Source: Rhodocyclaceae bacterium UBA2271
Lineage (GTDB): Bacteria; Pseudomonadota; Gammaproteobacteria; Burkholderiales; Rhodocyclaceae
DNA length: 50,913 nucleotides
NCBI GenBank assembly: GCA_002347405.1
Contig: DDXB01000077.1
Location: 45,522 to 96,434, forward strand
Direction of reading: 5' to 3'
How positions within the stretch are numbered: position 1 is the stretch's first letter; each line of letters starts with the position of its first letter. Position numbers and translations under genes: made by a program. Below the pieces are notes generated by a model. That model was not told where the DNA came from. It saw nothing but the letters and a program-made list of their open reading frames with translations, and ran no database searches. This document shows positions 1 to 8,199 of this stretch, piece after piece.

Positions 1-5
1 ACACT

Positions 6-54
6 CGCCGTCTCGCCAGCGCCGAAAAGGGATTCCCTTCGGTCACGCCGACTT
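6..54 (-). repeat. Dispersed AAAGTCGGCG repeat, 49-bp form
   Basis: Read on the minus strand this copy starts AAAGTCGGCG and ends GCTGGCGAGACGGCG, like the 24-bp form found elsewhere in the window. It carries an extra internal hairpin module, CCGAAGGGA followed closely by TCCCTTTTCGG. It lies just upstream of the LysE-family gene. Confidence 0.75.
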
Positions 55-121
55 TTCGTTTTCGATAATCTTGCGCTCCGGGGGATAATGCGCCGATGCA
101 CCTGAGCCGACCCATACTGCC

Positions 122-766
122 ATGATCTTCGATCTGACCACTGCCCAACTGGGCGGCTTTCTGCTGGCCGCGCTGCTCATCACCCTGGCGCCGGGCCCGG
201 ATAACCTGGGCGTGCTGAGCCTTGGCGTGTCACGCGGCCGGCGCGCCGGCATCGGCTTCGGCCTGGGTTGCGCGCTCGGTTGCTTCACCCATACGCTCTG
301 GGCCACGCTGGGCATTTCGGCAATCCTGGCCGCTTCCGCAACCGCTTTCACCCTGCTCAAACTGGCCGGCGCCGCCTACCTGTGCTGGCTGGGCTGGCAG
401 GCGCTGAAAAGTTCGGGCGCAAAGTTTCAGCCGGCTGCGGAACGGGTCGCCGATACGACCGCCTTCACCGTCTATCTGCGCCGTGGCTTCATCGCCAATG
501 CCATCAACCCTAAGGTGGCGCTGTTCTTCCTCGCCTTCCTGCCCCAGTTCGTGGCTGCCGACAGCGCCCATGCCATCGGCCAGTCGGCCGTACTGGGCCT
601 GGTGTTCGCCCTGCAGACCACGCTGGTGTTCGGCCTGCTCGGCTACTTCGCCGGCATGATCGGCGGCTGGCTGCAGCGCCGCGTCAGCTTCGGTCGCCGC
701 CTCGACCAGGCCACCGGCGTGCTGTTCATCGGCCTTGGCCTGCGCCTGGCCGCGGAGTCGCGCTGA
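122..766 (+). CDS. LysE/RhtB-family amino acid exporter
   Basis: This 214-residue hydrophobic protein fits the usual length of the LysE/RhtB translocator family, which exports amino acids or small metabolites across the inner membrane. The family motif APGPDN lies at residues 23-28 after the first membrane segment, and about six hydrophobic segments can be counted. The stop codon overlaps the start of the next gene in TGATG, which suggests translational coupling with the YjbQ-like and amidotransferase genes. The substrate cannot be told from sequence. Export of an amino acid or dipeptide linked to the downstream amidotransferase is only an inference. Confidence 0.9.
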   Translation: MIFDLTTAQLGGFLLAALLITLAPGPDNLGVLSLGVSRGRRAGIGFGLGCALGCFTHTLWATLGISAILAASATAFTLLKLAGAAYLCWLGWQALKSSGAKFQPAAERVADTTAFTVYLRRGFIANAINPKVALFFLAFLPQFVAADSAHAIGQSAVLGLVFALQTTLVFGLLGYFAGMIGGWLQRRVSFGRRLDQATGVLFIGLGLRLAAESR

Positions 767-1185
767 TGAAGCAGGCAACCACCAAATTCGCAGTCCACAG
801 CAGCGGACGCGGGCTGTTCGAAATCACTTCTGAACTGCGCGACTTCCAGCGCCAGAGCGGTATCCGCACCGGCCTGCTGACGGTGTTCTGCCGCCACACC
901 TCGGCCTCTCTGCTGATCCAGGAAAACGCCGATCCCGATGTGCGCCACGACCTCGAGGCGTATTTCTCGCGCTTGTCACCCGATGGCCAGCCGGGCTGGC
1001 GGCACAACAACGAAGGGCCGGACGACATGTCGGGCCATATCCGCAGTGCGTTGACGCAGACCTCCGTCGGCATTCCGGTGGTCGATGGCGAACTGGTCCT
1101 CGGCACCTGGCAGGGCGTCTTCCTCTGGGAGCATCGCACCCGCGCGCACCGGCGCGAAGTGGTGCTGCATCTGGCGGGCGAATAA
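766..1185 (+). CDS. YjbQ/UPF0047 family protein
   Basis: This 139-residue protein matches the compact UPF0047 (YjbQ) family, whose members have been linked to a weak thiamine-phosphate synthase activity. Family landmarks are FCRHTSASLLIQEN around residues 41-54, with the conserved histidine at 44, and the C-terminal GTWQGVFLWEHR segment. Both ends overlap neighbouring genes by one base (TGATG upstream, TAATG downstream), so it is probably translated as the middle gene of a three-gene unit. The physiological role of the family is poorly settled. The family call is secure but the function is not. Confidence 0.9.
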   Translation: MKQATTKFAVHSSGRGLFEITSELRDFQRQSGIRTGLLTVFCRHTSASLLIQENADPDVRHDLEAYFSRLSPDGQPGWRHNNEGPDDMSGHIRSALTQTSVGIPVVDGELVLGTWQGVFLWEHRTRAHRREVVLHLAGE

Positions 1186-2969
1186 TGTGCGGCATCGCCG
1201 GTGAGCTGAGGTTCGACGGCACGCGGCCCGACCGGGCCGTCATCGAGCGCATGAGCGCGCGGCTCGCGCGGCGCGGGCCCGATGGGGCCGGCATCTGGCA
1301 CGACGGCCCGGTGGCGTTCGCGCACCGCCGGCTCGCCATCATCGATTTGTCCGAGCGCTCGCGCCAGCCGATGGTCGATGCAGAGCGCGGGCTGGCGCTG
1401 GTTTTCAACGGCACGATCTACAACTATCCCGAACTGCGCGTGGCGCTGCACGGCCTGGGCCACCAGTTCATTTCGGACGGCGATACCGAAGTCATCCTGC
1501 GCGCCTATGCCGAGTGGGGCGAGGGCTGCGTCGAACGCCTGCATGGCGTGTTTGCCTTCGCGATCTGGAACAGCAGGAAACAGCAACTGTTCCTCGCGCG
1601 CGACCGCCTGGGCATCAAGCCGCTGTATTTCGCGCCGCTCGCCGGCGCTTTCCGCTTCGCCTCGAACATGCAGGCCCTGCTCGCCGCCGGCGACATCGAC
1701 ACGGCGATTGACGCGACCGCCCTGCACCATCAATTCACCCTGCATGCCGCCGTGCCGCCGCCGTTGACCGTCCTCCGGGGCATCCGCAAGCTGGAACAGG
1801 GCACGACGCTCACCATCGATGCGACCGGGCAGACCCGGCAGCGCCGCTACTGGTCGCTCAAGGCAGAGCGCCCGGTCACGCCGCTCACCGAACCCCAGTG
1901 GATCGAGGCGATCCGCGCCGCGCTGGCCGAAGCCGTGAAACGGCGCATCGAGATCGCCGACGTCAAGGTCGGCGTGCTGCTGTCCGGCGGGCTCGATTCC
2001 TCGCTGCTGGTCGCCCTGCTGGCCGAGCAGGGCGTGCACGACCTGCTGACCTTTTCCGTCGGCTTCGAGGACCAGCCCGAAGAGCGCGGCCACGAATTCG
2101 AATATTCAGATGCCGTGGCCGAACATTTCGGCACCCGCCACCACAAGTACAGCATTCCCAATGCCGAGGTGCTGCACAACCTCCCCGCGACGGTCGATTG
2201 CATGGCCGAACCGATGGTGAGCCAGGATAACGTCGCCTTCTACCTGCTGGCCGAGCAGGTCGCCCGCACCGTCAAGGTGGTGCAGAGCGGGCAGGGCGCC
2301 GATGAGGTGTTCGGCGGCTATTCCTGGCATCAGCGCATGGCGGCGGAAACCAGCGGCACGCCCATCGAACGCTTCCGCCGCCACTACTTCGACCGCGACC
2401 ACGCTGAATTCGCGGCCATGGTCGCGGCCCCCTATCGTGTCGCCGATGTCAGCTCCGCCCTGCTCGCGGCGAAGCTCAACGAACCCTTCGCCGCCAGCTT
2501 CATCGACCAGGTGCTGCGCGCCGAGGCGACGCTGCTGGTCACCGACGATCCCGTCAAGCGCGTCGACAACATGACGATGGCCTGGGGGCTGGAAGCGCGC
2601 GTGCCCTTCCTCGACCATCATCTGGTCGAGCTGGCGGCGCAGATGCCGGCGGAGCTGAAACTCGGTTCAGGCGGAAAACATGTGCTGAAAAAGATTGCGC
2701 GCGGCCTGCTGCCGGACGCGGTGATCGACCGGCCCAAAGGCTATTTCCCCATGCCCGCGCTCAAATACGTGCGCGGCGAATTCCTCGAATTCATGCGCGC
2801 CATCCTCGATTCGCAAGCCTGCCGCCAACGCGGCATCTACCAGCGCAGCTATGTCGAGAAACTGCTCGCCGAACCGGAAAAACACCTGACGCGCATCCAG
2901 GGCAGCAAGCTCTGGCATCTGGCGCTGCTGGAGTTCTGGTTGCAACGCAACGTCGATAGCGGGAACTGA
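1185..2969 (+). CDS. Asparagine synthase-like amidotransferase, NAGGN type
   Basis: This 594-residue protein has an N-terminal glutaminase (Ntn) domain with catalytic Cys2 (MCGIAGE) and a C-terminal ATP-dependent synthetase domain with the pyrophosphate loop SGGLDSS at residues 267-273. Its length and local sequence, such as the HRRLAIIDLSERSRQPMVDA and VVQSGQGADEVFGGY regions, resemble the N-acetylglutaminylglutamine (NAGGN) amidotransferase subfamily more than housekeeping AsnB. In that known system it amidates a dipeptide osmolyte, beside a synthetase and an M42 peptidase. Neither partner is present here; the neighbours are an exporter and YjbQ. General asparagine synthase is the alternative. 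Confidence 0.8.
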   Translation: MCGIAGELRFDGTRPDRAVIERMSARLARRGPDGAGIWHDGPVAFAHRRLAIIDLSERSRQPMVDAERGLALVFNGTIYNYPELRVALHGLGHQFISDGDTEVILRAYAEWGEGCVERLHGVFAFAIWNSRKQQLFLARDRLGIKPLYFAPLAGAFRFASNMQALLAAGDIDTAIDATALHHQFTLHAAVPPPLTVLRGIRKLEQGTTLTIDATGQTRQRRYWSLKAERPVTPLTEPQWIEAIRAALAEAVKRRIEIADVKVGVLLSGGLDSSLLVALLAEQGVHDLLTFSVGFEDQPEERGHEFEYSDAVAEHFGTRHHKYSIPNAEVLHNLPATVDCMAEPMVSQDNVAFYLLAEQVARTVKVVQSGQGADEVFGGYSWHQRMAAETSGTPIERFRRHYFDRDHAEFAAMVAAPYRVADVSSALLAAKLNEPFAASFIDQVLRAEATLLVTDDPVKRVDNMTMAWGLEARVPFLDHHLVELAAQMPAELKLGSGGKHVLKKIARGLLPDAVIDRPKGYFPMPALKYVRGEFLEFMRAILDSQACRQRGIYQRSYVEKLLAEPEKHLTRIQGSKLWHLALLEFWLQRNVDSGN

Positions 2970-2992
2970 AAGTCGGCGCTGGCGGGACGGCG
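2969..2992 (+). repeat. Dispersed AAAGTCGGCG repeat, 24-bp form
   Basis: This copy starts at the last base of the preceding stop codon (the TGA ends at 2969) and runs AAAGTCGGCGCTGGCG to GACGGCG. A larger intergenic repeat follows directly. Confidence 0.8.
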
Positions 2993-2997
2993 GCCGA

Positions 2998-3446
2998 CTT
3001 ACATGATGCGTGAAACATCACCCCGCATCATGAACGCCCGCCCCCCTCTCGGGGGTTCTTAACGGCTCGCTGCGCTCGTTTATCACGGGGCGCTTCTTTT
3101 AGTGGCGGCGCGGGTTGCGGCTGGCGCCGCGTGGCGCGTTTGCCTGGCAGCCCTCTCCCTCAATCCCTCTCCCGCAAGCGGGAGAGGGAAGCTATCTGCC
3201 TCCTCTCTCCCGCTTGGAGAGAGGTCGGGAGAGAGGGATTGGCCCGGCGCAAACGCTACGCTGTATTTCAGTGCCAATTCTGTTTGTGCGGGTCGAGCTA
3301 ACTTTCATGACACGTGAAACATCACCCCGCATCATGAAAGTCAGCCCCTGCAAATGCCCCCCACCCCCAGCCCCCGCCCCGAGGCGGGGTTGAAGTTTGC
3401 TCGCTGCGCTCATGGGGTTACCCGGCGTCAAATTGCGTATTTCACG
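2998..3446. repeat. Gene-free stretch with two intergenic repeats
   Basis: No gene is visible here. The stretch carries an inverted sequence beginning CATGATGCGTGAAACATC at 3003 and a near copy at 3307 (CATGACACGTGAAACATC). It also holds CCCTCTCCC-type hairpins at about 3150-3240, and a block from about 3352 to 3449 that recurs at about 35655-35755. The block at 3001-3260 recurs at 13816-14155. The last repeat ends in TTTCACGTTA, which supplies the minus-strand TAA stop of soxW at 3447-3449. Confidence 0.75.
3136..3256 (+). repeat. Long palindromic repeat, arms GCGTTTGC/GCAAACGC
   Basis: The 8-nt arms at 3136-3143 and 3249-3256 are perfect complements. They enclose 105 nt that end in TTGGCCCGGC, the right half of the 15-nt core of the short palindromes in this window. 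The interior holds two further hairpins of the CTCTCCCGCAAGCGGGAGAG type. It appears to be an expanded version of the short element at 31200-31230, which has identical arms. Confidence 0.65.
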
Positions 3447-3989
3447 TTATCGCGTTGGGCCGCTGCTTGCCGACTGGCCCAGATAACTTCTGAAATCTCC
3501 GCTGCGCCAGGCACCGCCGACGACGAACTCGCCCAGTTTGATGAAGGTGTCGACGCTGCGAATCTCGCCGTAGTTTCTCGCCATCTCGCGTCCCTGCAGA
3601 TCGAGGAACAGGAAGCTCGGCGTGCCGAGAATGCCGACGCCCCCCTTGCCGGCGTAACGCTTTTCGATCATCTTGCGACCTGTCGGATCGACAACCTCGC
3701 GGTCGCCGTTGAAGTCGATGCCGATGACGCGAAAGTGCTTGCGGTAGTAGTCCTGCACCTGCGCCTGACTCAGGATGTCGCGCTTCATGCGCTTGCAGGG
3801 TGGGCAATCCTCGGCCTCGAACATGATGGCCAGGCCGACTTTACCCTCCGCCTTGGCCAGCGCCAGATCTTCCGGCAGGTCTTGGAAGCTGATCTGGAGG
3901 AAATGGCTGTCGGCATCGCGCGTCTGCGCGAGCGCCGCGCCGACCGGTGCCAGCAGAACCAGCGCGCAGGCGAAGAACAGGACTTTCAT
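3447..3989 (-). CDS. soxW: SoxW-like periplasmic thioredoxin
   Basis: The protein has 180 residues when started at the ATG at 3989, where a signal peptide begins (MKVLFFACALVLLAPVGAALAQ). The open frame extends upstream but is non-coding there. The thioredoxin active site is CPPC at residues 62-65 and the cis-proline sits in GTPSF (Pro124). SoxW proteins are periplasmic thiol-disulfide partners of the Sox system, thought to keep Sox proteins reduced. It is the last gene of the sox operon, 83 nt after soxB, and its stop codon lies in the edge of an intergenic repeat. Another periplasmic thioredoxin-fold protein is possible, but context favours SoxW. Confidence 0.85.
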   Translation of the reverse strand: MKVLFFACALVLLAPVGAALAQTRDADSHFLQISFQDLPEDLALAKAEGKVGLAIMFEAEDCPPCKRMKRDILSQAQVQDYYRKHFRVIGIDFNGDREVVDPTGRKMIEKRYAGKGGVGILGTPSFLFLDLQGREMARNYGEIRSVDTFIKLGEFVVGGAWRSGDFRSYLGQSASSGPTR

Positions 3990-4072
3990 GGTTGTCTCCT
4001 CATCTTGCGCCCTTTCTTGCCCCTTGAGGGGAGAATCGAGCGAAGCGAAGGTTCTCGGGGTGGGCTCATGGC

Positions 4073-5776
4073 CTACGCGCCCTGCACCTTGACGCGCGAG
4101 GTCGTGTCGAGGCGCACGCGCTTGACGTTGCGCAGGTGCGCGGCGACCAAGTCGAACACCGGCGGACCATCCACCTCGGCCATGCTCGCCCAGCCTGCGG
4201 CCTTGTAGCGCTTGTCGGCCTCCATCAGCTTGCCGCCGATGCGCAGGTCGCGGATGCGCCCGCCCATCTTGCCCAGCGGATCGATGGTGTAGGTGACGCC
4301 GCCGACGCGCACCATGTCGCCGCCCTGCCGATAGTAGGGGTCGCGGTTGAACAGGTTGTCGGCCACGTCTTCCATGATCGTCTTGATTTCCGTACCGGTC
4401 ATCTCGCGCGCCCAGGTGTTCGGATAGGTCAGCGCGGTGTGGGTGTAGACGTCCTCCAGCGTGATGTCCTGCCCGGGCAGCAGCGAAATGCCCCAACGGA
4501 AGCCCGGCGAGAAGGCCACCTGGGCGTCGTAGTGCCGCATCAGCGCGTCGAGGATCACTTCGTCGAAAGTGCCGTTGAAATTGCCGCGCCGATAGAGCAA
4601 GGTGTCCGAAACGGCGAGTTTCTCGCCAAGCCGCTGCACATAAGGGGCGCGCACCTTTTCGATCAGCGCCGCCATGCCGGGATCGGCCGGGATGTAATCG
4701 GAAAGCACGGGGATCAGCTTGAAGCGGAAACCCGCCACGCGCCCCTTCCTGACATCGAGATCGATTCGCGAAAGAAACTTGCCGTGGCAGCCCGAGTTGA
4801 TGACCAGGGTATTGCCGACCTTGATCGGCTGCGGGATGCCGTCGTGGGTATGGCCGCCGAGGATGACGTCGATGCCGCGCACGCGCTGCGCCATCTTGAG
4901 GTCGACCGCCACGCCGTTGTGGGAGAGCAGCACCACCGCGTCGACTTTCTGTTCCTTGCGCAGTTCGTCCACCCACACCTGGGCCTGTTCGTCGCGGATG
5001 CCGAAGGACAGGTCGGGCACGAAGCGGTGGGGATGCGAGATCGGCGTGTAGGGAAACGCCTGACCAAGGATGCCGATGCGCGCGCCGCCCAGTTCGCGGA
5101 TCGTGTAGGGCTTGAATACCGGCTCCCCGGGCGGCCCCCAGGAAGTATCCATCACGTTCTGCGCCACGAATGTGCCCGTGAAGCTGCCGGACTTGTCCTT
5201 GTCGCCGAAAATTTCCTTGACGCGATTGATGCCGAAGGTGAACTCCCAGTGCGGGCACAAGACCTCGACACCCAGCTGGTTGATGGCCTGCACCATGTCC
5301 TCGGCATTGGTCCACAGCGAGGTCGCCGAACCTTGCAGGGTATCGCCGCCATCGAGCAGCAGGGTCTTGCCCGGCCGTTCGGCGCGCACCTTCTTGACCA
5401 GGGTGGCAATGTGCGCATAGCCGCCCATGCGACCGAAGCGTTTGCCGAGCTCGGCGAAATCTAGGTGTGTCATCGCATAGGCCTCGGCGCTACCGCGCCT
5501 GACGCCGTAATGGTCGAGAAAGGCCTGGCTGGTGAGGAAGGGCGGCTTGCCAATTTCCTCCGCCCCGATGCCGAGCAGGGTATCCGGCTCGCGGAAATAC
5601 ACCGGCAGCAGCGTCGCGTGACTGTCCGTCATGTGCAGCAGGGTAACGTTGCCGTAGGATTCGAAATCGAGCAGACGTTCCGGCGTCATGGCGGCAAGCG
5701 CGCGCCGCGGATCGGACAATCCGACGCCGCCGGCCACCGCCAGCAGCTTGACGAAATCCCTACGCGTGACTTCCAT
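4073..5776 (-). CDS. soxB: SoxB thiosulfohydrolase
   Basis: SoxB hydrolyses the terminal sulfone from SoxY-bound intermediates, releasing sulfate. This 567-residue protein starts with a twin-arginine signal (TRRDFVKLLAVAGG), consistent with export in folded, metal-loaded form. Dimanganese-site motifs of the 5'-nucleotidase/metallophosphatase family are present: MTDSHA (Asp51, His53), GGDTLQGS (143-150), SHNG and GGHTHDG. A clear Shine-Dalgarno GAAGGAGAG precedes the start. It lies between the soxXA fusion and soxW. A 9-bp stem-loop occupies the gap to soxXA. Confidence 0.97.
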   Translation of the reverse strand: MEVTRRDFVKLLAVAGGVGLSDPRRALAAMTPERLLDFESYGNVTLLHMTDSHATLLPVYFREPDTLLGIGAEEIGKPPFLTSQAFLDHYGVRRGSAEAYAMTHLDFAELGKRFGRMGGYAHIATLVKKVRAERPGKTLLLDGGDTLQGSATSLWTNAEDMVQAINQLGVEVLCPHWEFTFGINRVKEIFGDKDKSGSFTGTFVAQNVMDTSWGPPGEPVFKPYTIRELGGARIGILGQAFPYTPISHPHRFVPDLSFGIRDEQAQVWVDELRKEQKVDAVVLLSHNGVAVDLKMAQRVRGIDVILGGHTHDGIPQPIKVGNTLVINSGCHGKFLSRIDLDVRKGRVAGFRFKLIPVLSDYIPADPGMAALIEKVRAPYVQRLGEKLAVSDTLLYRRGNFNGTFDEVILDALMRHYDAQVAFSPGFRWGISLLPGQDITLEDVYTHTALTYPNTWAREMTGTEIKTIMEDVADNLFNRDPYYRQGGDMVRVGGVTYTIDPLGKMGGRIRDLRIGGKLMEADKRYKAAGWASMAEVDGPPVFDLVAAHLRNVKRVRLDTTSRVKVQGA

Positions 5777-5813
5777 CCTCTCTCTCCTTCAGTTTTTATG
5801 TCGTCGGTAACAA

Positions 5814-5836
5814 CCGCGGCGCGCCAGGCGCCGCGG
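5814..5836 (-). other. Stem-loop between soxXA and soxB
   Basis: Perfect 9-bp arms CCGCGGCGC and GCGCCGCGG surround a 5-nt loop in the 77-nt gap between the fused soxXA stop and the soxB start. No T-run follows on the minus strand, so it looks more like an mRNA stability or processing element than a terminator. This role is inferred. Confidence 0.6.
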
Positions 5837-5853
5837 CATGGTGCAGCACTCAA

Positions 5854-7230
5854 TCAGTGCGACAGTCGCGGTACATCCATCTGGTCGCCGCGTTTGGTCT
5901 GCTTGGAGACGATGAAGGTCTCGAGATCGGCATACTCGGGCGAATCGCCGGGCAGCATGTTGGTGCGCAAGGGCGTCATGCACCACTGGAAGCGAATACG
6001 GATGTCGATCAGCCGCTGCCAGGCGGTGCGCCAATAGGGATGATTGATCATCGTATCCTTCTCGACGTCCGCGAGGAAGCGGCCGCCGAGGAACTTGCGC
6101 CCGCCACCCCGATCGGTGTGGCAGTTGGCGCAGGCCTGGCCGCGTTGGCCGACGCGCCGGTTGAACATCTCCTCGCCGCGCGCGATCGCCGCCTTGACGT
6201 TACGGTCGTTCAAGGCTAGCTGGTAGGGCATGCCGTTCGACTGCATCTTGACAAGGATCGCCATCGACATGTTCTCGTCTTCCTGCGAAGGCATCGCATC
6301 CCCGGTGGTTTCAGGCGTATGCACGGCGAGATAATCCTCGATCGACATCATGCGACTGTACTGCGGCATCCACTTCGGATATTGCGTGGCGACGCCGACC
6401 ATCGGCGCGATGACACCGATCGTCCGCTTGTCGTCCGCCGCGGTGATCGGCCCGTGGCAACTGGCGCAGGACTGGCCTTTCGGGCCGATCTTGCTCCAGC
6501 GCGGCACGGCCAGGCTTTCGGCCAGCCCGAGGCCTGGGTTGGCGATCGGATCGCGGGGGTCGCCGTAGGCCGGACGAATGATCTGGCGGGTGAAGGGGTT
6601 CCATTCCGGATCTTTCGTGACTTCTTCGGGAACGCCGGGCGGGTCGCCCTTGAGCGTCTGCAGGTAGGCGACCGCATGGACGATCTCTTCGGGCGTCCAC
6701 ATGCCGGAGGCGCCGAAAGGCGCCATCGGCGCATCCGGGCCGTACAGCACCCGCGGGTCGTAGATGGCCTGGTAGAGGAAGTCGTCGGAAATGCCGCGCG
6801 AGCCGATGGTGCGCAGGTCCGGGCCGACGTTGCCGGCGGGCCAGACCGTCGCATCGGGAATCAGGTGGCAGGCGACACAGGGGCCCTTGCTGCCTAGCTT
6901 CAGCAAGGCATGGCCCTTCTTCGGATCGCCCTTGATGTCCTTGGGCATCACCCCAATTTTGGGCGGGAAATAGGCCGGGCTGCCGGCGGCGAAGGTCGGC
7001 CACTGCTCGAAATTGTCGGTGCCGAAGCCGCCGAACGCGTAACGTTGCTGGATGCGCTTGCCATCGACCTCCTTGACGATGCCTTGCGACTGGGGAGTCG
7101 CGTTCGACTTCCATTCCTTCGAAGTCACGCTGGTGCCGACCGTCGCACAGGCAGCCAGGAACGACACGCCGACAACAACCAGCACGGCTCGTCCGGGGTG
7201 GGACAGGTGCCTCTTGATCCACGCTTTCAT
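5854..7230 (-). CDS. soxXA: SoxX-SoxA fused c-type cytochrome lipoprotein
   Basis: SoxXA oxidatively couples thiosulfate to the SoxY cysteine. In most bacteria SoxX and SoxA are separate subunits; here one 458-residue chain carries both. The N-terminal part is SoxX-like, with heme motif CVACH at 118-122 and candidate axial Met169 or Met177. The C-terminal part is SoxA-like, with CASCH at 255-259, CANCH at 367-371 and the FQWC cysteine at 417 expected as the active-site heme ligand. The N terminus has a lipobox (LAAC, Cys28), so the protein is predicted to be membrane-anchored rather than soluble. A strong GGAGGAGG ribosome site precedes it. It is 66 nt downstream of soxZ. Confidence 0.9.
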   Translation of the reverse strand: MKAWIKRHLSHPGRAVLVVVGVSFLAACATVGTSVTSKEWKSNATPQSQGIVKEVDGKRIQQRYAFGGFGTDNFEQWPTFAAGSPAYFPPKIGVMPKDIKGDPKKGHALLKLGSKGPCVACHLIPDATVWPAGNVGPDLRTIGSRGISDDFLYQAIYDPRVLYGPDAPMAPFGASGMWTPEEIVHAVAYLQTLKGDPPGVPEEVTKDPEWNPFTRQIIRPAYGDPRDPIANPGLGLAESLAVPRWSKIGPKGQSCASCHGPITAADDKRTIGVIAPMVGVATQYPKWMPQYSRMMSIEDYLAVHTPETTGDAMPSQEDENMSMAILVKMQSNGMPYQLALNDRNVKAAIARGEEMFNRRVGQRGQACANCHTDRGGGRKFLGGRFLADVEKDTMINHPYWRTAWQRLIDIRIRFQWCMTPLRTNMLPGDSPEYADLETFIVSKQTKRGDQMDVPRLSH

Positions 7231-7266
7231 GAATCCTCCTCCTTTGATTTTATGAATCGGCCGCTG

Positions 7267-7294
7267 CTGCAGCGCGATTGCCTTGGCGCTGCAG
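7267..7294 (-). other. Stem-loop after soxZ
   Basis: Perfect 9-bp arms CTGCAGCGC (7267-7275) and GCGCTGCAG (7286-7294) lie directly downstream of the soxZ stop, before soxXA. There is no T-run, so partial attenuation or transcript protection is more likely than full termination. This is inference. Confidence 0.55.
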
Positions 7295-7296
7295 TG

Positions 7297-7614
7297 TCAG
7301 AATTTGATGTCAGCCTCGCCGGTATAGGTCTTTCCCTCGGTGTCGTGAAAGATCACCTTGACCTTGCCCGGTTCGTTCACTTTCACAGGAAAGGAAAAGA
7401 ACGGGTTCTGACTGACGGCCTGGGATGTCTCGGCCTCGAACACCGGCTTGCCGTTGTAGCTGGCTTCCACCTTATGGATGAAGTTGTAGTTCTTCTCGAC
7501 AATCTTGCCATCGCGATGCAACATGCTTTCCATCGGATGGGTCACCAGCGCCCGCACGGTGACCACTTCGCCGGCCTTGACCTTTTCCGGAACCCGGATA
7601 CGTACTTGCGACAT
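7297..7614 (-). CDS. soxZ: SoxZ sulfur-carrier scaffold
   Basis: This 105-residue protein matches SoxZ in length and composition. It has the VRIRVPEKVKAGEVVTVRALVTHPME start and the FFSFPVKV and GEADIKF beta segments typical of this immunoglobulin-like partner of SoxY. SoxZ has no signal peptide of its own and is normally exported with SoxY through the Tat signal of SoxY, where the pair forms the SoxYZ carrier. A GAGGAG ribosome site lies just upstream. The gene is 36 nt after soxY and ahead of soxXA. Confidence 0.96.
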   Translation of the reverse strand: MSQVRIRVPEKVKAGEVVTVRALVTHPMESMLHRDGKIVEKNYNFIHKVEASYNGKPVFEAETSQAVSQNPFFSFPVKVNEPGKVKVIFHDTEGKTYTGEADIKF

Positions 7615-7650
7615 CGTTTTCTCCTCGTTTTACGTTAATCGACCGAATAT

Positions 7651-8166
7651 TCAACCACCGCAACCGCCGACGGTAATCTTGACTTCCTGCTTGTGCTGCC
7701 ACAGGCTGCCGTCGCTCATTTCGGCGATGACGCGCACGTCAGAAGTGCCGCCCATGCGAATGTTGGTGGCAAGGGAAAGCTTGCCGGCCTCGGGCGTCAG
7801 TGACAGGCGCGCATTGAGCGGACGGCGATTCTTGTCGGTGATGATGTAAACATTCTTGACGTAGTTGTTCACCTCCATCGGCAGATTCGATTCGATGCGC
7901 ACCGGCACGACCGCGCCGTTTTCGGCGATCAGCGGCAACTCGACTTTCATCTTGTCGCCTGCTGTCTGCAGGGTGCGATTGCCGAACAGCCGCTTAATGG
8001 TCTCCTCGACCTTCTCGTCGGGCTTCGGCACGCCGAGGCCGGTGGCTGCCTCGGCTGCCCGCGGCAATGCACCGAGAGATGCAAGACCCGCTACAGCGCC
8101 AACGGCGCCGAGCAACTTGAGCACCTGGCGACGCCCTGCCATGGGAACGTTTTGCGTGAGCTTCAT
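7651..8166 (-). CDS. soxY: SoxY thiosulfate carrier protein
   Basis: SoxY carries sulfur intermediates on a C-terminal cysteine. This 171-residue protein ends exactly in GGCGG (167-171), the hallmark swinging arm with Cys169. A twin-arginine motif, GRRQVLKLLGAVGAVAGLA, near residues 12-30 marks a Tat signal peptide. The start follows a strong AAGGAGGAAG ribosome site. It begins about 33 nt after the anti-sigma gene, so the sigma/anti-sigma pair and the sox genes are probably one transcript. Confidence 0.97.
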   Translation of the reverse strand: MKLTQNVPMAGRRQVLKLLGAVGAVAGLASLGALPRAAEAATGLGVPKPDEKVEETIKRLFGNRTLQTAGDKMKVELPLIAENGAVVPVRIESNLPMEVNNYVKNVYIITDKNRRPLNARLSLTPEAGKLSLATNIRMGGTSDVRVIAEMSDGSLWQHKQEVKITVGGCGG

Positions 8167-8199
8167 GATGCTTCCTCCTTGTGGTTAGTTCGAAAAATT

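Noticed and set aside
726..2093. Minus-strand open frame of 455 codons over YjbQ and the amidotransferase
   Set aside because: It is antisense to two well-supported genes and lacks recognisable motifs.
4136..5464. Long plus-strand open frame (442 codons) across soxB
   Set aside because: It is antisense to soxB, whose motifs are intact; its composition is the usual shadow of a GC-rich gene.
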